DNA of 53,205 nt, from positions 1 to 53,205 of the forward strand of contig QOQV01000015.1 in NCBI GenBank assembly GCA_003327435.1, in the 5' to 3' direction. Source of the stretch: Ignavibacteriota bacterium (lineage in GTDB: Bacteria > Bacteroidota > Ignavibacteria > UBA10030 > BY39). The notes under the pieces were generated by a model. It saw only the letters and a list, made by a program, of their open reading frames with translations, had not been told where the DNA came from and searched no databases. A program made the translations under genes and the position numbers. Positions 35,458 through 46,043 of this stretch are shown here, one piece after another (position 1 is the stretch's first letter; each line of letters opens with the position of its first letter).

Positions 35458-35680
35458 ATGGTAAATTTTAAGTTTACCATCAAAACCATCTTACTTCTTT
35501 GCAATCTTTCAATAATTTTATTAATTTTAAGAAGTTAATTAAGCAAATCGCTTAATTTATGAATTTTTAAACAAATTGAGTATAAAAATTAATGGCAGCA
35601 GGTTATCGGTTAACGATAATGATTTTAATCATAGGAATTTATTACCCTTTCTTTTCTGAATGGGTAAAAGAATCATTTTC
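35458..35680 (+). promoter_or_regulatory. Hairpin-rich leader upstream of RNase E/G
   Basis: Four inverted repeats in about 220 bases: ATGGTAAA/TTTACCAT (35458-35465 and 35473-35480), AATTAAGC/GCTTAATT (35537-35544 and 35550-35557), TTATCG/CGATAA (35603-35608 and 35614-35619) and a TTACCC/GGGTAA pair around 35641-35669. A short open frame (35592-35831) that runs into the rng start is probably not a gene. The set could form a structured 5' UTR through which RNase E/G limits its own mRNA, as known for E. coli rne. Confidence 0.4.
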
Positions 35681-35754
35681 GTTCCCTAACCTTATCCCGA
35701 CCAGGATTCGGAGATTACGCTGCAAAAATTTTCTGAAGGAACGAAAAGATATTT

Positions 35755-37365
35755 ATGAAAAAAGAAATTATCATCAATGCTACCGCAAACGAAATCCGTA
35801 TTGCTATCACAGAAGATGGGCGTTTAGCTGAATTATATGTAGAAAGTCCTGAAAAAGAAAGAATGGTGGGCGATATCTATTTAGGTAGAGTCGCACGAGT
35901 TATGCCAGGCATCAAAGCAGCTTTTATTGATATTGGTATGAAACAGGATGCTTTCCTGCACTTCTCTGATATCGTTAGCACGCTCGATGATTATTCAGCA
36001 CTTATAGGTGATGAAGATGCTGATGTAGATACTGAAGAAGACCTTGAGGAAGAGGAAGAAATAGAAACGCCTACACGAACTGCACCAGTAAAATCCAGAG
36101 TTGTTGAACGCAAAGAAAGTAAAGTTTCTCAGAAAGATTTCCCCCAAATTAAAAAGGGCCAGGAAATTATTGTACAGGTAACAAAAGAACCAGTCGGTAA
36201 AAAGGGAGTACGAGTTACCTCTGAAGTTTCGCTTGCGGGTCGTTTTCTGGTTCTGATGCCTTTTAATAATAAAATTGGAGTTTCAAAGAAAATCACGAAC
36301 TTTAAAGAAAAACGCCGGCTTCGTAGAATTGTTAGAAATATTTTGCCTGAAGGATTCGGTGCCATCATTCGAACGGTTGCAATGGATCAGGATGAAGATC
36401 TATTAAAGCAGGATCTTGAAGATCTTATCAAAAAATGGAGAGAAATCGAACAGACAATAAAAAATGAAACCCCACCTGCATTGATATACAAAGATTTATC
36501 GACCACATCAAGCGTTATTAGAGATTTGTTCAGTGAGGATGTTGAAAGAGTTGTGGTTGATTCAAAGAAACTACACAGGGAAATTCGACTCTATGTTAAA
36601 TGGGTTGCCCCTAATATGGTCGATAAAATTGAATACTACAAAGGTAAAGAACCGATATTCGATGCTTTTGGAATTGAAAAAGACATCGCTGTATCTCTAA
36701 GTCGAAAAGTCTGGTTGAAAAGTGGTGGCTATATAATCATTGAACAAACAGAAGCAATGGTTGTTATCGATGTAAACAGCGGTAGATATGCCGCAAAGAA
36801 AGAGCAGGAGATGAACTCGCTTAGAACAAATCTGGAAGCTGCGCGTGAAATTGCCCGACAACTGCGACTTCGTGATATTGGTGGCATTATCGTAGTCGAT
36901 TTTATAGATATGGAGGATGAGAAAAACAAGAAAAAAGTTTATGATGAACTCAAAAAAGAGTTTAAAAAAGATAGAGCAAAAGTAACAGTTCTACCATTAA
37001 CTGAGTTTAGCATTGCACAGATAACGAGGCAGAGAATTCGACAGAGTATATTGCACAGTTTTTCCGAACCCTGTCCTGTGTGTGGTGGTGGTGGATTAGT
37101 GTTATCGAAAGCAAGTGTTGTTAACCATATTGAAAGATGGATTCGCCGCTTTAAAGCAGATTCAAAAGAGTATCGTTTAAGATTGTTTGTGCATCCAAGC
37201 TTGGTCAGCTACCTGAAGGAAGGTACTATAAGTAAACTAACCAGATTGATGATGAAATTTAGATTGATTATTAAATTGATGGAAGATCCAAGTTTGGGTA
37301 TTGATGAGTTTAGATTCTATTCTGTAAAACAAAATAAAGATATAACTGATTTGTATAATATTTAA
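35755..37365 (+). CDS. rng: Ribonuclease E/G family protein
   Basis: A 536-residue endoribonuclease of the RNase E/G family, for rRNA maturation and mRNA decay. The S1 RNA-binding domain (about 35-165) is split by an acidic insert (about 83-125, with [15 protein letters not shown]). The catalytic DNase-I-like part carries the metal aspartates in [12 protein letters not shown] and [13 protein letters not shown], and the zinc-link CPVCGGGG. There is no long RNase E-type scaffold tail, so it is RNase G-sized. The ATG overlaps no gene; a hairpin-rich leader lies upstream. Confidence 0.94.
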   Translation: MKKEIIINATANEIRIAITEDGRLAELYVESPEKERMVGDIYLGRVARVMPGIKAAFIDIGMKQDAFLHFSDIVSTLDDYSALIGDEDADVDTEEDLEEEEEIETPTRTAPVKSRVVERKESKVSQKDFPQIKKGQEIIVQVTKEPVGKKGVRVTSEVSLAGRFLVLMPFNNKIGVSKKITNFKEKRRLRRIVRNILPEGFGAIIRTVAMDQDEDLLKQDLEDLIKKWREIEQTIKNETPPALIYKDLSTTSSVIRDLFSEDVERVVVDSKKLHREIRLYVKWVAPNMVDKIEYYKGKEPIFDAFGIEKDIAVSLSRKVWLKSGGYIIIEQTEAMVVIDVNSGRYAAKKEQEMNSLRTNLEAAREIARQLRLRDIGGIIVVDFIDMEDEKNKKKVYDELKKEFKKDRAKVTVLPLTEFSIAQITRQRIRQSILHSFSEPCPVCGGGGLVLSKASVVNHIERWIRRFKADSKEYRLRLFVHPSLVSYLKEGTISKLTRLMMKFRLIIKLMEDPSLGIDEFRFYSVKQNKDITDLYNI

Positions 37366-37376
37366 AAGGAAGTGTA

Positions 37377-38030
37377 ATGAAAATATTTATTGACACTGCA
37401 AATGTGCAGGAAATTCGAGAAGCAAACTCGATGGGCTTAATTGACGGTGTTACCACAAACCCGAGTCTTGTGGCAAAGGAGAAGAGAGAGTTTAAAGAAC
37501 TTATTAAGGAGATCTGTTCCATAGTAAATGGACCAATAAGTGCTGAGGTTATATCGCTCGATTATGAAGGCATGATGCGTGAAGCCCGTGAGCTTGCAAA
37601 AATTCACGATAATATTGTTGTTAAAGTCCCTCTTACAAAGGAAGGTTTGCAGGCAACAAGAAGTCTTAAAGCTGAGGGAATCCGTACAAATGTTACGCTC
37701 TGCTTTTCTCCAAACCAGGCACTACTTGCTGCAAAAGCAGGTGCGTATTTCGTGAGCCCATTTGTAGGTAGAATTGATGACATAAGTAACGAAGGCATGG
37801 ATTTAATAAGTCAGATCGTTACAATTTATCGCAATTATGGTTTTGAAACACAGGTATTGGTTGCGAGTGTACGAAATCCAATGCATGTAGTTGAAGCTGC
37901 ATTGATGGGTGCCGATGCGGCAACAATCCCATATACTGTATTAATGCAGTTAATCAAGCATCCTCTAACTGATATTGGTATTGAAAGGTTTTTAAGCGAT
38001 TGGAAAAAATTGCAGGACAATAAAAAGTGA
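37377..38030 (+). CDS. fsa: Fructose-6-phosphate aldolase / small transaldolase
   Basis: A 217-residue TIM-barrel aldolase. The Schiff-base lysine is K83 in [27 protein letters not shown] and [26 protein letters not shown] are signature segments. At this length it belongs to the FSA/TalC-type subfamily, whose members act either as true transaldolases in the pentose phosphate pathway or as fructose-6-phosphate aldolases; sequence alone does not decide. AAGGAAGTG precedes the ATG. It overlaps gcvT by four bases. Confidence 0.92.
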   Translation: MKIFIDTANVQEIREANSMGLIDGVTTNPSLVAKEKREFKELIKEICSIVNGPISAEVISLDYEGMMREARELAKIHDNIVVKVPLTKEGLQATRSLKAEGIRTNVTLCFSPNQALLAAKAGAYFVSPFVGRIDDISNEGMDLISQIVTIYRNYGFETQVLVASVRNPMHVVEAALMGADAATIPYTVLMQLIKHPLTDIGIERFLSDWKKLQDNKK

Positions 38031-39121
38031 AAAAAACAACATTTTATGAAATACATAAAAGATTAGGCGCAAAAATCGTGCCTTTTGCTGGATTTGAAAT
38101 GCCTATCCAGTACTCAAGTATCATTCAGGAAACAATTCATGTGAGAAAATCAGTCGGTGTATTTGATGTCTCTCATATGGGAGAAATTATTGTTCATGGT
38201 AAAGATGCATTAAACTTTGTACAAAAAGTTACAACCAATGATGCATCAAAATTACAGATCGGTAAAGTTCAATACTCTGCATTCTGTTACGAAGATGGTG
38301 GAATTGTGGATGATCTGCTGGTTTATAATTTTGGCGAATATTTTATGTTAGTTGTTAACGCATCGAACAAGGATAAAGATTTAAATTGGTTAAAGAGTAA
38401 TTTATCTGGTGATGTACAACTCACAGATCGCAGCGATGATATTTCCCTACTTGCTGTTCAGGGACCTAATTCTTTAAAAACATTACAAAAACTTACATCA
38501 ATTAATTTATCTGAAATTAAATATTATTCCTTTGTTAATGGTAGATTGGCAGATGTTGATATGACTATTTCCAGAACTGGATACACAGGTGAGTTAGGAT
38601 TTGAGTTATATTTCAAATCAGAAGTATCGTTATCAGAAAAAATATGGAATGAAATATTTGCCGCCGGTAAAGAATTTGATATTAAACCTGTTGGTTTAGG
38701 TGCACGCGATAACCTGCGACTTGAAATGGGTTATTGTTTATACGGGAACGATATTGATCAAACAACCAATCCTCTTGAAGCCAATTTGGGCTGGATTACA
38801 AAGTTGAATAAACCAGATTTTATTGGTAAAGAAGCATTATTGAAGATAAGTCAAAATGGTATTTCGCGAAAACTTGTCGGCTTCGTTTTATCCGACCCAA
38901 AAGCTTTTCCAAGAAAAGATTACGATGTAATGTTTGATGGAAATGTAGTTGGTAGAGTTACAAGCGGTACATTTTCTCCCAATCTGGAAAGAGGTATCGG
39001 TATGGGTTATATTAAAAGTGCGTATGCAGAAGAAGGGAATATTATTGGAATAAAAATAAGAAATCAGATTTTTGAAGCGAAAATTGTTAGACCACCATTT
39101 ATTATCAGAAAGAATGACTAA
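38027..39121 (+). CDS. gcvT: Aminomethyltransferase (glycine cleavage T protein)
   Basis: A 364-residue T protein that transfers the methylene group from the lipoyl H protein to tetrahydrofolate. Family patterns include [21 protein letters not shown] near the start, [23 protein letters not shown] and [20 protein letters not shown]. The start is a GTG that overlaps the previous stop (GTGA). H protein, P protein and lipoamide dehydrogenase genes are not in the window. Confidence 0.95.
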   Translation: MKKTTFYEIHKRLGAKIVPFAGFEMPIQYSSIIQETIHVRKSVGVFDVSHMGEIIVHGKDALNFVQKVTTNDASKLQIGKVQYSAFCYEDGGIVDDLLVYNFGEYFMLVVNASNKDKDLNWLKSNLSGDVQLTDRSDDISLLAVQGPNSLKTLQKLTSINLSEIKYYSFVNGRLADVDMTISRTGYTGELGFELYFKSEVSLSEKIWNEIFAAGKEFDIKPVGLGARDNLRLEMGYCLYGNDIDQTTNPLEANLGWITKLNKPDFIGKEALLKISQNGISRKLVGFVLSDPKAFPRKDYDVMFDGNVVGRVTSGTFSPNLERGIGMGYIKSAYAEEGNIIGIKIRNQIFEAKIVRPPFIIRKND

Positions 39122-39860
39122 AGAAAAATCAAATATAAAGGCATTAGTATATTTTACACCAAATCAGGTAGATGAAATATTTTTGAAGGATAAAAATGTT
39201 GTCGTCATCGATGTATTGCGTTCAAGTACTACTATTGTTCATGCATTAAATAACGGAGCCAGAATAATAATCCCGGTTCCATCTATCGAGAGTGCTGTTA
39301 AGATTTCTGGAAGCGCATTTGGTGATGTAGTATTAAGATGTGGTGAAAGAAATGGACGAATGATAGAAGGTTTTAATCTTGGTAATTCACCTCTTGAATA
39401 CAAAGAGGAAGTCGTTAAAGGTAAAACGATAATATTTTATTCCACAAACGGTTCACCTACAATTACCAAATCTCGATATGCAAAAAATTTACTTGTTGCT
39501 GGATTTGTTAACATCACAGCTGTTGCCGAATACCTTGCATCTTTAAACGAAGATTTTTATATAATCTGTGCTGGAAATCAAAATAGTTTCTGTATAGAGG
39601 ATGTCGCCTGTGCAGGTATGCTAATAAGCAAAGTCGAGAATATCTCCGGTAAAAAACTTGAATACAATGATGCTTCAAACGCTGCATACCTCCTTTATAA
39701 AATTCACAGCCGCTCAATTTTAAAACTGCTTCGCCAATCAGATCACGGAAAATATCTCTCGGAGATCGGATTCAGGGAAGATCTCAAGGTGTGTGCTGCG
39801 GTTGACTCTGTTCCTAAAATTCCAACTTTAATTGATAACTCGTTAATACTAAAAAGGTAA
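39114..39860 (+). CDS. comB: 2-phosphosulfolactate phosphatase-like protein
   Basis: A 248-residue ComB-family protein. The motifs VVIDVLRSSTTIVHALNNGA, RCGERNGRMIEGFNLGNSPLEY, IIFYSTNGSPTI and the acidic ICAGNQNSFCIEDVACAGM are characteristic. ComB removes phosphate from 2-phosphosulfolactate, a coenzyme M or sulfolactate intermediate. No comA or comC is present, so the physiological substrate here is uncertain. The start is set at ATG 39114, overlapping the gcvT stop by eight bases; an upstream TTG at 39072 is less likely. Ends exactly at the ftsK ATG. Confidence 0.9.
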   Translation: MTKEKSNIKALVYFTPNQVDEIFLKDKNVVVIDVLRSSTTIVHALNNGARIIIPVPSIESAVKISGSAFGDVVLRCGERNGRMIEGFNLGNSPLEYKEEVVKGKTIIFYSTNGSPTITKSRYAKNLLVAGFVNITAVAEYLASLNEDFYIICAGNQNSFCIEDVACAGMLISKVENISGKKLEYNDASNAAYLLYKIHSRSILKLLRQSDHGKYLSEIGFREDLKVCAAVDSVPKIPTLIDNSLILKR

Positions 39861-42242
39861 ATGGCTGAGTTAAAAAGTAAAAATAATTCTCGAAAAAACG
39901 GCAAGAAAAAGAAAACTGATCGAAAAATTCAAATTATAGCAGTATTGATTATTCTCATCGGATTGATGATTCTGGTCAGCATTTTTACATATTCAAGAAA
40001 CGACGAACAATATACGGATGTAAGTTTAAAGGAACTTATCAGCTTACCATTTGATGATGTCTTAAAGGTTAAAGCATCAAAAGTGGATAACGCGCTATCT
40101 CTTGTAGGTGCAATTATTGCAAACGCCTTAATAAACGGCACAATTGGTTATGCAGTTGTTATTATTCCTTTATTGCTAATTTTTTGGGGCGGTTGGTTAA
40201 TTAAAAAATCAGATCCCACAATTGCTCTAAAGCTTACTAATTATGCGTTAGTATCAGCTATTATTTTTTCCGCAGCTATGGGGGTCACAAATCAGATTCT
40301 TGGAAATGTGGCTAAGGAATGGAGCGGAATTGTAGGTGCTTTTATGGGAGATATTCTAACAAAACTTATTGGTAAAATAGGTGCTGCCCTCGTAGTTTTA
40401 GCCGCTATATTGATAGTTCTAATCATTACTGTGGATTTTGACATTTATAAAACTCTTGAACGGACTAAAAGATTTTTTGTAAAATTATCTGCACTGGTTT
40501 CTAAAAATAAAGGAAAAATTAAAGTCCAAATTCCCGAAGAGGATGAAATTGCTGAAGAGGAAGAATTAACTATAAACAAAGTAGAAGAAGACAATATTGA
40601 TGTTGCTCCTCCTCCGACTCCAAAGAAAATTATATTTGAAGATTTAGACAAAGATACAGATGAGGATGTACCAGATAGAGTTAAGCCGGAGGAAAGAGAA
40701 CCGAATGGAATTTTTAAGGATGATAGTATAGTTGTCAACGACACTGAAGAAGAAGAAATTGATTATGTGTTCCCACCTGTTGAGTTATTGGATTCACCAA
40801 GACAGGCAGATGCTATAAACGATGAAGAGTTAAGAGCAAATGCTGAACTTTTGAAATCCAAGTTAGCAGTCTTTGGAATAGAACTTGAGAAAGTTTCTGT
40901 AACACCTGGACCTGTCGTTACATTATATGAATTGGTACCTGCTGCTGGTATAAAAGTTAGTAGAATTGTCTCTCTTGAAAGTGATCTTGCGTTAGCGTTA
41001 GCTGCAAAAGGGATAAGAATTATTGCGCCAATTCCAGGTAAAGGTACGATTGGTGTTGAAATACCAAATCGTGATCCAATGATTGTAAACATCAGAAGTG
41101 TTATCAATTCTGTAAAATTTAGAGAATTGAAAGCTGCCCTTCCACTTGCAATGGGAAAAACTATAACAGGAGAAATCTATACTGAAGATTTAAGCCGCTT
41201 ACCGCATTTGCTTATTGCAGGAACTACCGGTTCAGGAAAGAGTGTAGGGATTAATTCTATAATCATAAGCTTACTATATAAACTTCATCCATCTGAAATA
41301 AAGTTTGTCATAATCGATCCTAAAAAAATTGAGCTCTCGTTGTATAAAAAAATGGTCAATCATTATCTTGCAACATCACCAGATTTTAGGGAGGAAATTG
41401 TAACCACACCTGAAAATGCAATCTCAATTTTGAAAAGCGTAGAAATTGAGATGGAAACACGATATATGAAGTTCGTCAAAGTTGGTGTAAGAAGTATTGT
41501 TGAATATAACGAGAAAGTTAAATCAGGAAAAATTGTTTCAACACCAGAGATACAGCATAAAAAGATGCCTTATATAATAGTGATAATAGATGAGCTTGCC
41601 GATTTGATGATAACTGCAGCTCGTGAGATAGAACAACCAATTGAGCGTTTAGCTCAGATGGCAAGAGCAGTAGGAATTCATCTCGTAGTTGCTACTCAGA
41701 GACCATCAGTTGATGTTATTACTGGTGTAATAAAAGCTAATTTCCCGGCAAGAATTGCATATCAGGTTGCTTCTAAAACCGACTCACGCACAATTTTAGA
41801 TATGAACGGAGCAGAGCAACTTCTTGGAAATGGTGATATGCTTTACTTGCCAGCTGGCAGTCCTAAACCCATCCGTATCCAAAATGTTTATGTATCAACT
41901 GAAGAAGTTGAAGCTGTTATGAACCATATTGCCAGCCAGCCTGGTTATTCTCGCCCCTATAAATTACCTTCTTCAATGGAAAAAAAGAGAAACGGAGAAG
42001 GAGGTGGTGACTATGAAAGGGATGAATTATTTGAAGAAGCAGCTCGTCTGGTATTTGATTTCCAGCAAGCTTCTGTTTCCTTTTTACAGAGGAAGCTGAA
42101 GATTGGTTATCAAAGAGCTGCAAGAATAGTTGACGAATTAGAATCTGCTGGAATTGTTGGTAGTGCTGATGGTAGTAAACCCCGACAAATACTTGTAGAT
42201 TCTGAAGAAGAACTCGAAGAAATCTTAAGGAGCTTAAGATGA
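39861..42242 (+). CDS. ftsK: DNA translocase FtsK/SpoIIIE
   Basis: A 793-residue septal DNA pump. The N-terminus has about four membrane helices (to residue 195), then an acidic linker (about 215-320), the alpha/beta motor (about 330-700; Walker A GTTGSGKS at 454-461, Walker B YIIVIIDELADLM, and ATQRPSVDVITGVIKANFPARI), and the winged-helix gamma domain (about 715-793) that reads oriented chromosome sequences near dif. Complete and ordinary. lolA follows with a four-base overlap, an order seen in many bacteria. Confidence 0.97.
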   Translation: MAELKSKNNSRKNGKKKKTDRKIQIIAVLIILIGLMILVSIFTYSRNDEQYTDVSLKELISLPFDDVLKVKASKVDNALSLVGAIIANALINGTIGYAVVIIPLLLIFWGGWLIKKSDPTIALKLTNYALVSAIIFSAAMGVTNQILGNVAKEWSGIVGAFMGDILTKLIGKIGAALVVLAAILIVLIITVDFDIYKTLERTKRFFVKLSALVSKNKGKIKVQIPEEDEIAEEEELTINKVEEDNIDVAPPPTPKKIIFEDLDKDTDEDVPDRVKPEEREPNGIFKDDSIVVNDTEEEEIDYVFPPVELLDSPRQADAINDEELRANAELLKSKLAVFGIELEKVSVTPGPVVTLYELVPAAGIKVSRIVSLESDLALALAAKGIRIIAPIPGKGTIGVEIPNRDPMIVNIRSVINSVKFRELKAALPLAMGKTITGEIYTEDLSRLPHLLIAGTTGSGKSVGINSIIISLLYKLHPSEIKFVIIDPKKIELSLYKKMVNHYLATSPDFREEIVTTPENAISILKSVEIEMETRYMKFVKVGVRSIVEYNEKVKSGKIVSTPEIQHKKMPYIIVIIDELADLMITAAREIEQPIERLAQMARAVGIHLVVATQRPSVDVITGVIKANFPARIAYQVASKTDSRTILDMNGAEQLLGNGDMLYLPAGSPKPIRIQNVYVSTEEVEAVMNHIASQPGYSRPYKLPSSMEKKRNGEGGGDYERDELFEEAARLVFDFQQASVSFLQRKLKIGYQRAARIVDELESAGIVGSADGSKPRQILVDSEEELEEILRSLR

Positions 42243-42880
42243 AATATTTTAAGATTTTACTAATTTTATTTCTTTCTCAATCTGTTCTTCATTCTCAGAA
42301 TGCTGACGATATTCTTAAAAAAGCAGAGAAAAAATATAATGTAATTAAAGACGCAATCATAGAATTTACACAAATCAATGTTTTTGGAGTTTCAAAAATT
42401 GAGAACAAATTCGATGGCAAGTTGTGGATGAAAAAAAACAACAAGTATAAAATCGTACTTGAAAACCAAACAATTGTCACGAATGGGAAAATCGTATGGT
42501 CATATTATCCATTAAACAATCAGGTTATAATTGATGATTACAAAGATGAACCAGAATCTTTTTCTCCTGATAAAATTATGGTAAATGTTCCTCTAAATTA
42601 TAATGCAATTTTAATTGGAACTGAAAAATTGTTTAATAAAAATACATTCGTCATAAAACTTACACCCAGGAATGAAAGAAGTTTAATTAAGTCGATGAAA
42701 GTTTGGCTCAATAAAGAAGAATATTTTATGGAGAAAGTTGAAATTGTTGATGTTAGTGATAATATCACGACATATATTTCCAAATCAATCACGATTAACG
42801 CAGGATTAAAGGATGAAATATTTCAATTCTCTATACCGCAGGGTGTTGAAGTGTTAGACCTCAGAAAAAATTCCCGATGA
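42239..42880 (+). CDS. lolA: LolA-like outer-membrane lipoprotein carrier
   Basis: A 213-residue periplasmic protein: signal peptide (ILLILFLSQSVLHSQ), then the half-barrel LolA fold (ADDILKKAEKKYNVIKDAII, FDGKLWMKKNNKYKIVLENQ, GKIVWSYYPLNNQVIID). It shuttles lipoproteins released by LolCDE. Together with lgt at 16924 it shows a lipoprotein pathway. It overlaps ftsK and the next gene by four bases each. Confidence 0.88.
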   Translation: MKYFKILLILFLSQSVLHSQNADDILKKAEKKYNVIKDAIIEFTQINVFGVSKIENKFDGKLWMKKNNKYKIVLENQTIVTNGKIVWSYYPLNNQVIIDDYKDEPESFSPDKIMVNVPLNYNAILIGTEKLFNKNTFVIKLTPRNERSLIKSMKVWLNKEEYFMEKVEIVDVSDNITTYISKSITINAGLKDEIFQFSIPQGVEVLDLRKNSR

Positions 42881-43905
42881 ATCCGAAATTAAAGAATTTT
42901 CTAAAATACTTTTTTAGCATTATCCTTACATTTGGTTTTTTGTATTTTGCCTTCAAGGGTATTGATTTTGCAAAGCTGTATGAGGTTTTGGTGAATGCTA
43001 ATTATTGGTGGGCACTGGCAATGTTTCCTATACTATTGCTGAGCCATGCAATCCGTACCTGGAGATGGTATTATCTTCTCAGCCCTGTAAAAAAGGAAAT
43101 GAAATTCAGAAATCTTTTTTCTGCACTGATTATTGGGTATATGATGAATAATGTATTGCCAAGAGTTGGCGAACTTGTTCGTCCTTATGCGATTGGTAAA
43201 CTTGAAAATGTTTCTCGTAGTGCCGCATTCGCTACTGTAATAGTTGAAAGATTTTTTGATATCATCTCGTTTGTGATTTTAATGGCTATGATTCCACTTG
43301 TATATTCTGGACCTTTGACAGAAACTTTTCCATGGTTAGAAAATACAGGAATCTGGGCAACCCTGATTACACTTTTAATATTGGGTATTTTTATATTTTT
43401 GATGATGCGTCGTGATATTGTTGAAAAGTTTTTAAATTATATCAAACCACATATCTCAGAGAAAAAATCAAAGTTGGTTAATCATATAGTTTTATCTTTT
43501 CTGGATGGCTTCCTCTTCTTTAAAGATAGAAGCAATTATTTAGCTATAATATTTACAAGTATTCTGATATGGCTGCTTTATATCCTTATGATGTTTCTGC
43601 CTTTTTATGCATTTGGACTTGTAGATAAGTACAATCTTGATCTGGGTACTGCTCTGGTAGTACAGGCAATTTCAAGCATTGGAATATTAATACCAACACC
43701 TGGCGCAACAGGACCTTATCACTATTTTACGATTCAAACGCTTACAAAACTTTATGGTGTCGATAATGAGTTAGCTGTTTCCTATGCAACAGTTACACAC
43801 GCTGTTGGTTTCATCGGAATCACATTGCTCGGAGCTTTCTACTTCTTCAAAGACAAAATGAGTATGTCAGAAATTATGCAACAAAATGAAGATAAAGATA
43901 AATAA
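42877..43905 (+). CDS. Lysylphosphatidylglycerol synthase TM-region (UPF0104) protein
   Basis: A 342-residue inner-membrane protein with about eight helices. RTWRWYYLLSPVKKEM, MNNVLPRVGELVRPYAIGK, VIVERFFDIISF and PTPGATGPYHYFT match the flippase-like domain of the MprF/AglD group. It lacks the aminoacyl-transferase half of MprF, so it is not a lysyl-PG synthase; lipid or polyprenyl-linked substrate movement is possible. Its end overlaps the next gene by 20 bp. Confidence 0.88.
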   Translation: MNPKLKNFLKYFFSIILTFGFLYFAFKGIDFAKLYEVLVNANYWWALAMFPILLLSHAIRTWRWYYLLSPVKKEMKFRNLFSALIIGYMMNNVLPRVGELVRPYAIGKLENVSRSAAFATVIVERFFDIISFVILMAMIPLVYSGPLTETFPWLENTGIWATLITLLILGIFIFLMMRRDIVEKFLNYIKPHISEKKSKLVNHIVLSFLDGFLFFKDRSNYLAIIFTSILIWLLYILMMFLPFYAFGLVDKYNLDLGTALVVQAISSIGILIPTPGATGPYHYFTIQTLTKLYGVDNELAVSYATVTHAVGFIGITLLGAFYFFKDKMSMSEIMQQNEDKDK

Positions 43906-44566
43906 TATTTATAAAAGTTTGATTTTAATTTTTCTTCCATTTACAATATTGCTTTCTCAGGAAGGAACAAATCATTCTAATTTCAATTTAAGTGGTGGAA
44001 TTGGTGTGCATCTTTTTAATTCCCCAAGTTTAACAGATTATCTTAACTCTCTCTCGTTACACAGGTACGACGATTTTATTGTAAATCCTGAGTTTTCAGT
44101 TTCATTTGGTAGGCAAATCAGCAAAAATTATAGTTTAAATCTGGATTATACATATATAATCAATTCTTTCAATATAGAAAATGTTACAACAAAAATTGAA
44201 AACCAACTTAACATTCATATTCCAATTATTATCTTATACCACTATTACAGAACTAATGGAGTAATTCTCAAATTGGGTCTCGGTGCAGGTTATTCCTATG
44301 CAGTTTTTAGCAGAAAAATATTTGTGATGCAAACAGAAAAATTTTTTTCACGAGGATTCGGACTTAAACTTGCAATCGAAGCCAATACCCCATTCGGTGA
44401 TAATATTTATGGTCTGATTGCAGGCGATGTAAAATTTATGTTAATGAGTGAGTTACGGAATTCAGTTTCGGAAAAATTAACTTTCAGGTATGGAAATCAA
44501 AATAAAAGTCTTGACCTGGATTTTTTTAATATTGGATTGAAGTTTGGTATAATTTATTATTTTTAA
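43886..44566 (+). CDS. Small outer-membrane beta-barrel-like protein
   Basis: A 226-residue exported protein with a signal peptide (SLILIFLPFTILLSQ) and alternating strands ending in a phenylalanine (FGIIYYF), as expected for a barrel of about 8-10 strands (FSVSFGRQISKNYSLNLDYTY, VILKLGLGAGYSYAVF). No conserved motif for a named family. It overlaps the flippase-like gene, so both are probably translated together. Confidence 0.7.
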   Translation: MKIKINNIYKSLILIFLPFTILLSQEGTNHSNFNLSGGIGVHLFNSPSLTDYLNSLSLHRYDDFIVNPEFSVSFGRQISKNYSLNLDYTYIINSFNIENVTTKIENQLNIHIPIIILYHYYRTNGVILKLGLGAGYSYAVFSRKIFVMQTEKFFSRGFGLKLAIEANTPFGDNIYGLIAGDVKFMLMSELRNSVSEKLTFRYGNQNKSLDLDFFNIGLKFGIIYYF

Positions 44567-44578
44567 AAAGGAGTTCAT

Positions 44579-45394
44579 TTGAATTTAATTGATGCATTAT
44601 TATTAGGTATTTTACAGGGTCTAACTGAGTTCCTGCCAATCAGCAGCTCAGGTCATCTTGTGCTTGCAAAGGAACTTTTAAATTTACAATCATCGAATAT
44701 AACCTTTGAGGTGTTTGTACATTTTGGTACATTTATCAGTGTTATAATACTTTTCTGGCAGGATGTTAAAATGATTTTAACATCATTACTTCAAGCTTTA
44801 AAAAATCCTCTCAAGTTATCTTATCTATTTAAGGAGAATGAACATTTTAGATTAGCAATTTTTATTTTGCTTGGTTCGATACCGGCCGGTATTATAGGTA
44901 TAGCTTATGATAATGAGGTAGAAGTATTATTCAATGATGCGAAATTTGTATCAGTTATGCTTTTAGTAACTGGTACAATACTTTATATCACGAAATTTGC
45001 AAATCCACCAGAAGGCGGAAAAGTTGGATTCTGGTCTACTATTGTAATTGGCATTACACAGGCAATTGCAATATTGCCTGGAATTTCTCGTTCGGGTATC
45101 ACAATTAGTAGTGGAATATTTGCTGGTGTAGCCAGAGAAAATGCGGCAAAGTTTTCTTTTCTATTATCACTACCTGTAATACTTGGAGCAACTGCATTAA
45201 AATCGGTTGAAGTGGTAACAAGCGATACTACATTTACTCAATATATGGTTTATTTAATTGGTACGATATCGGCTGCACTATCGGGATATGTTGCTATTAA
45301 ATTTGTAATCAGCATTTTGAAGAAAAAGAAATTCAGCTGGTTTTCTTTTTATTGTTTTATAGTTGGAATATTAGGAATTTTATTTATAGGTTAA
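44579..45394 (+). CDS. uppP: Undecaprenyl-diphosphatase
   Basis: A 271-residue membrane phosphatase (BacA type) recycling undecaprenyl pyrophosphate for wall and glycan synthesis. The catalytic signatures [21 protein letters not shown] and [22 protein letters not shown] are intact. TTG start with AAAAGGAG just upstream. About eight helices, normal length. Confidence 0.95.
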   Translation: MNLIDALLLGILQGLTEFLPISSSGHLVLAKELLNLQSSNITFEVFVHFGTFISVIILFWQDVKMILTSLLQALKNPLKLSYLFKENEHFRLAIFILLGSIPAGIIGIAYDNEVEVLFNDAKFVSVMLLVTGTILYITKFANPPEGGKVGFWSTIVIGITQAIAILPGISRSGITISSGIFAGVARENAAKFSFLLSLPVILGATALKSVEVVTSDTTFTQYMVYLIGTISAALSGYVAIKFVISILKKKKFSWFSFYCFIVGILGILFIG

Positions 45395-45419
45395 ACAAAA
45401 ACAAAATAATAGGTGCAAT

Positions 45420-46031
45420 ATGAAAAATATATTTAATTATTTAATCGGCATTTTATTAATATTTTCAATTAGTTATTCTCAACAGGATACAGTAAAACAG
45501 AAAGGAAGAAAATTGGAACAAACAAAAAATCCAGTAGTGGTGATGGAGACAAATATGGGAACAATTGAGCTTGAATTGTTTGCTAAACAAACGCCCAAAA
45601 CAGTTGAAAATTTTCTCGGACTTGTTAGAAAAGGGTATTACAACGGAGTAATTTTCCACCGTGTGATAGATAATTTTATGATTCAGGGTGGTGATCCGAC
45701 TGGAACCGGTCGCGGTGGTGAAAGTATCTGGGGAAAAGAATTTGAAGATGAAATTCGTCCAGAACTTAAGCACGATGGACCTGGTATTCTTTCAATGGCA
45801 AACCGTGGACCTAACACCAATACAAGTCAGTTCTTTATTACACTTGTAGCTACACCCTGGTTGGATGGCAAGCATACAGTTTTTGGTAAAGTTATTAATG
45901 GAATGGATGTGGTAAAGGCAATCGGAAAAGTTAAAACTATAAAACCAGGGGATCGTCCGGAAAAGGATGTGGTTATGAAAAAAGTTTATGTAAAAGGAGA
46001 AGAGGTAAAAGTAGAAAAAAAGAAAAAATAA
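45420..46031 (+). CDS. Exported cyclophilin-type peptidyl-prolyl isomerase
   Basis: A 203-residue protein with signal peptide ([13 protein letters not shown]) and a cyclophilin domain. Active-site features are [39 protein letters not shown] and the tryptophan in [13 protein letters not shown]. It ends in a lysine-rich tail (VEKKKK). It would catalyse proline isomerisation in the periplasm, helping fold envelope proteins. Confidence 0.94.
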   Translation: MKNIFNYLIGILLIFSISYSQQDTVKQKGRKLEQTKNPVVVMETNMGTIELELFAKQTPKTVENFLGLVRKGYYNGVIFHRVIDNFMIQGGDPTGTGRGGESIWGKEFEDEIRPELKHDGPGILSMANRGPNTNTSQFFITLVATPWLDGKHTVFGKVINGMDVVKAIGKVKTIKPGDRPEKDVVMKKVYVKGEEVKVEKKKK

Positions 46032-46043
46032 TCCTGTATCTTT

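Noticed and set aside
35592-35831. 79-residue frame upstream of and overlapping rng
   Set aside because: It runs out of frame into a well-supported rng start, has no recognisable domain after a hydrophobic beginning, and covers the inverted repeats.
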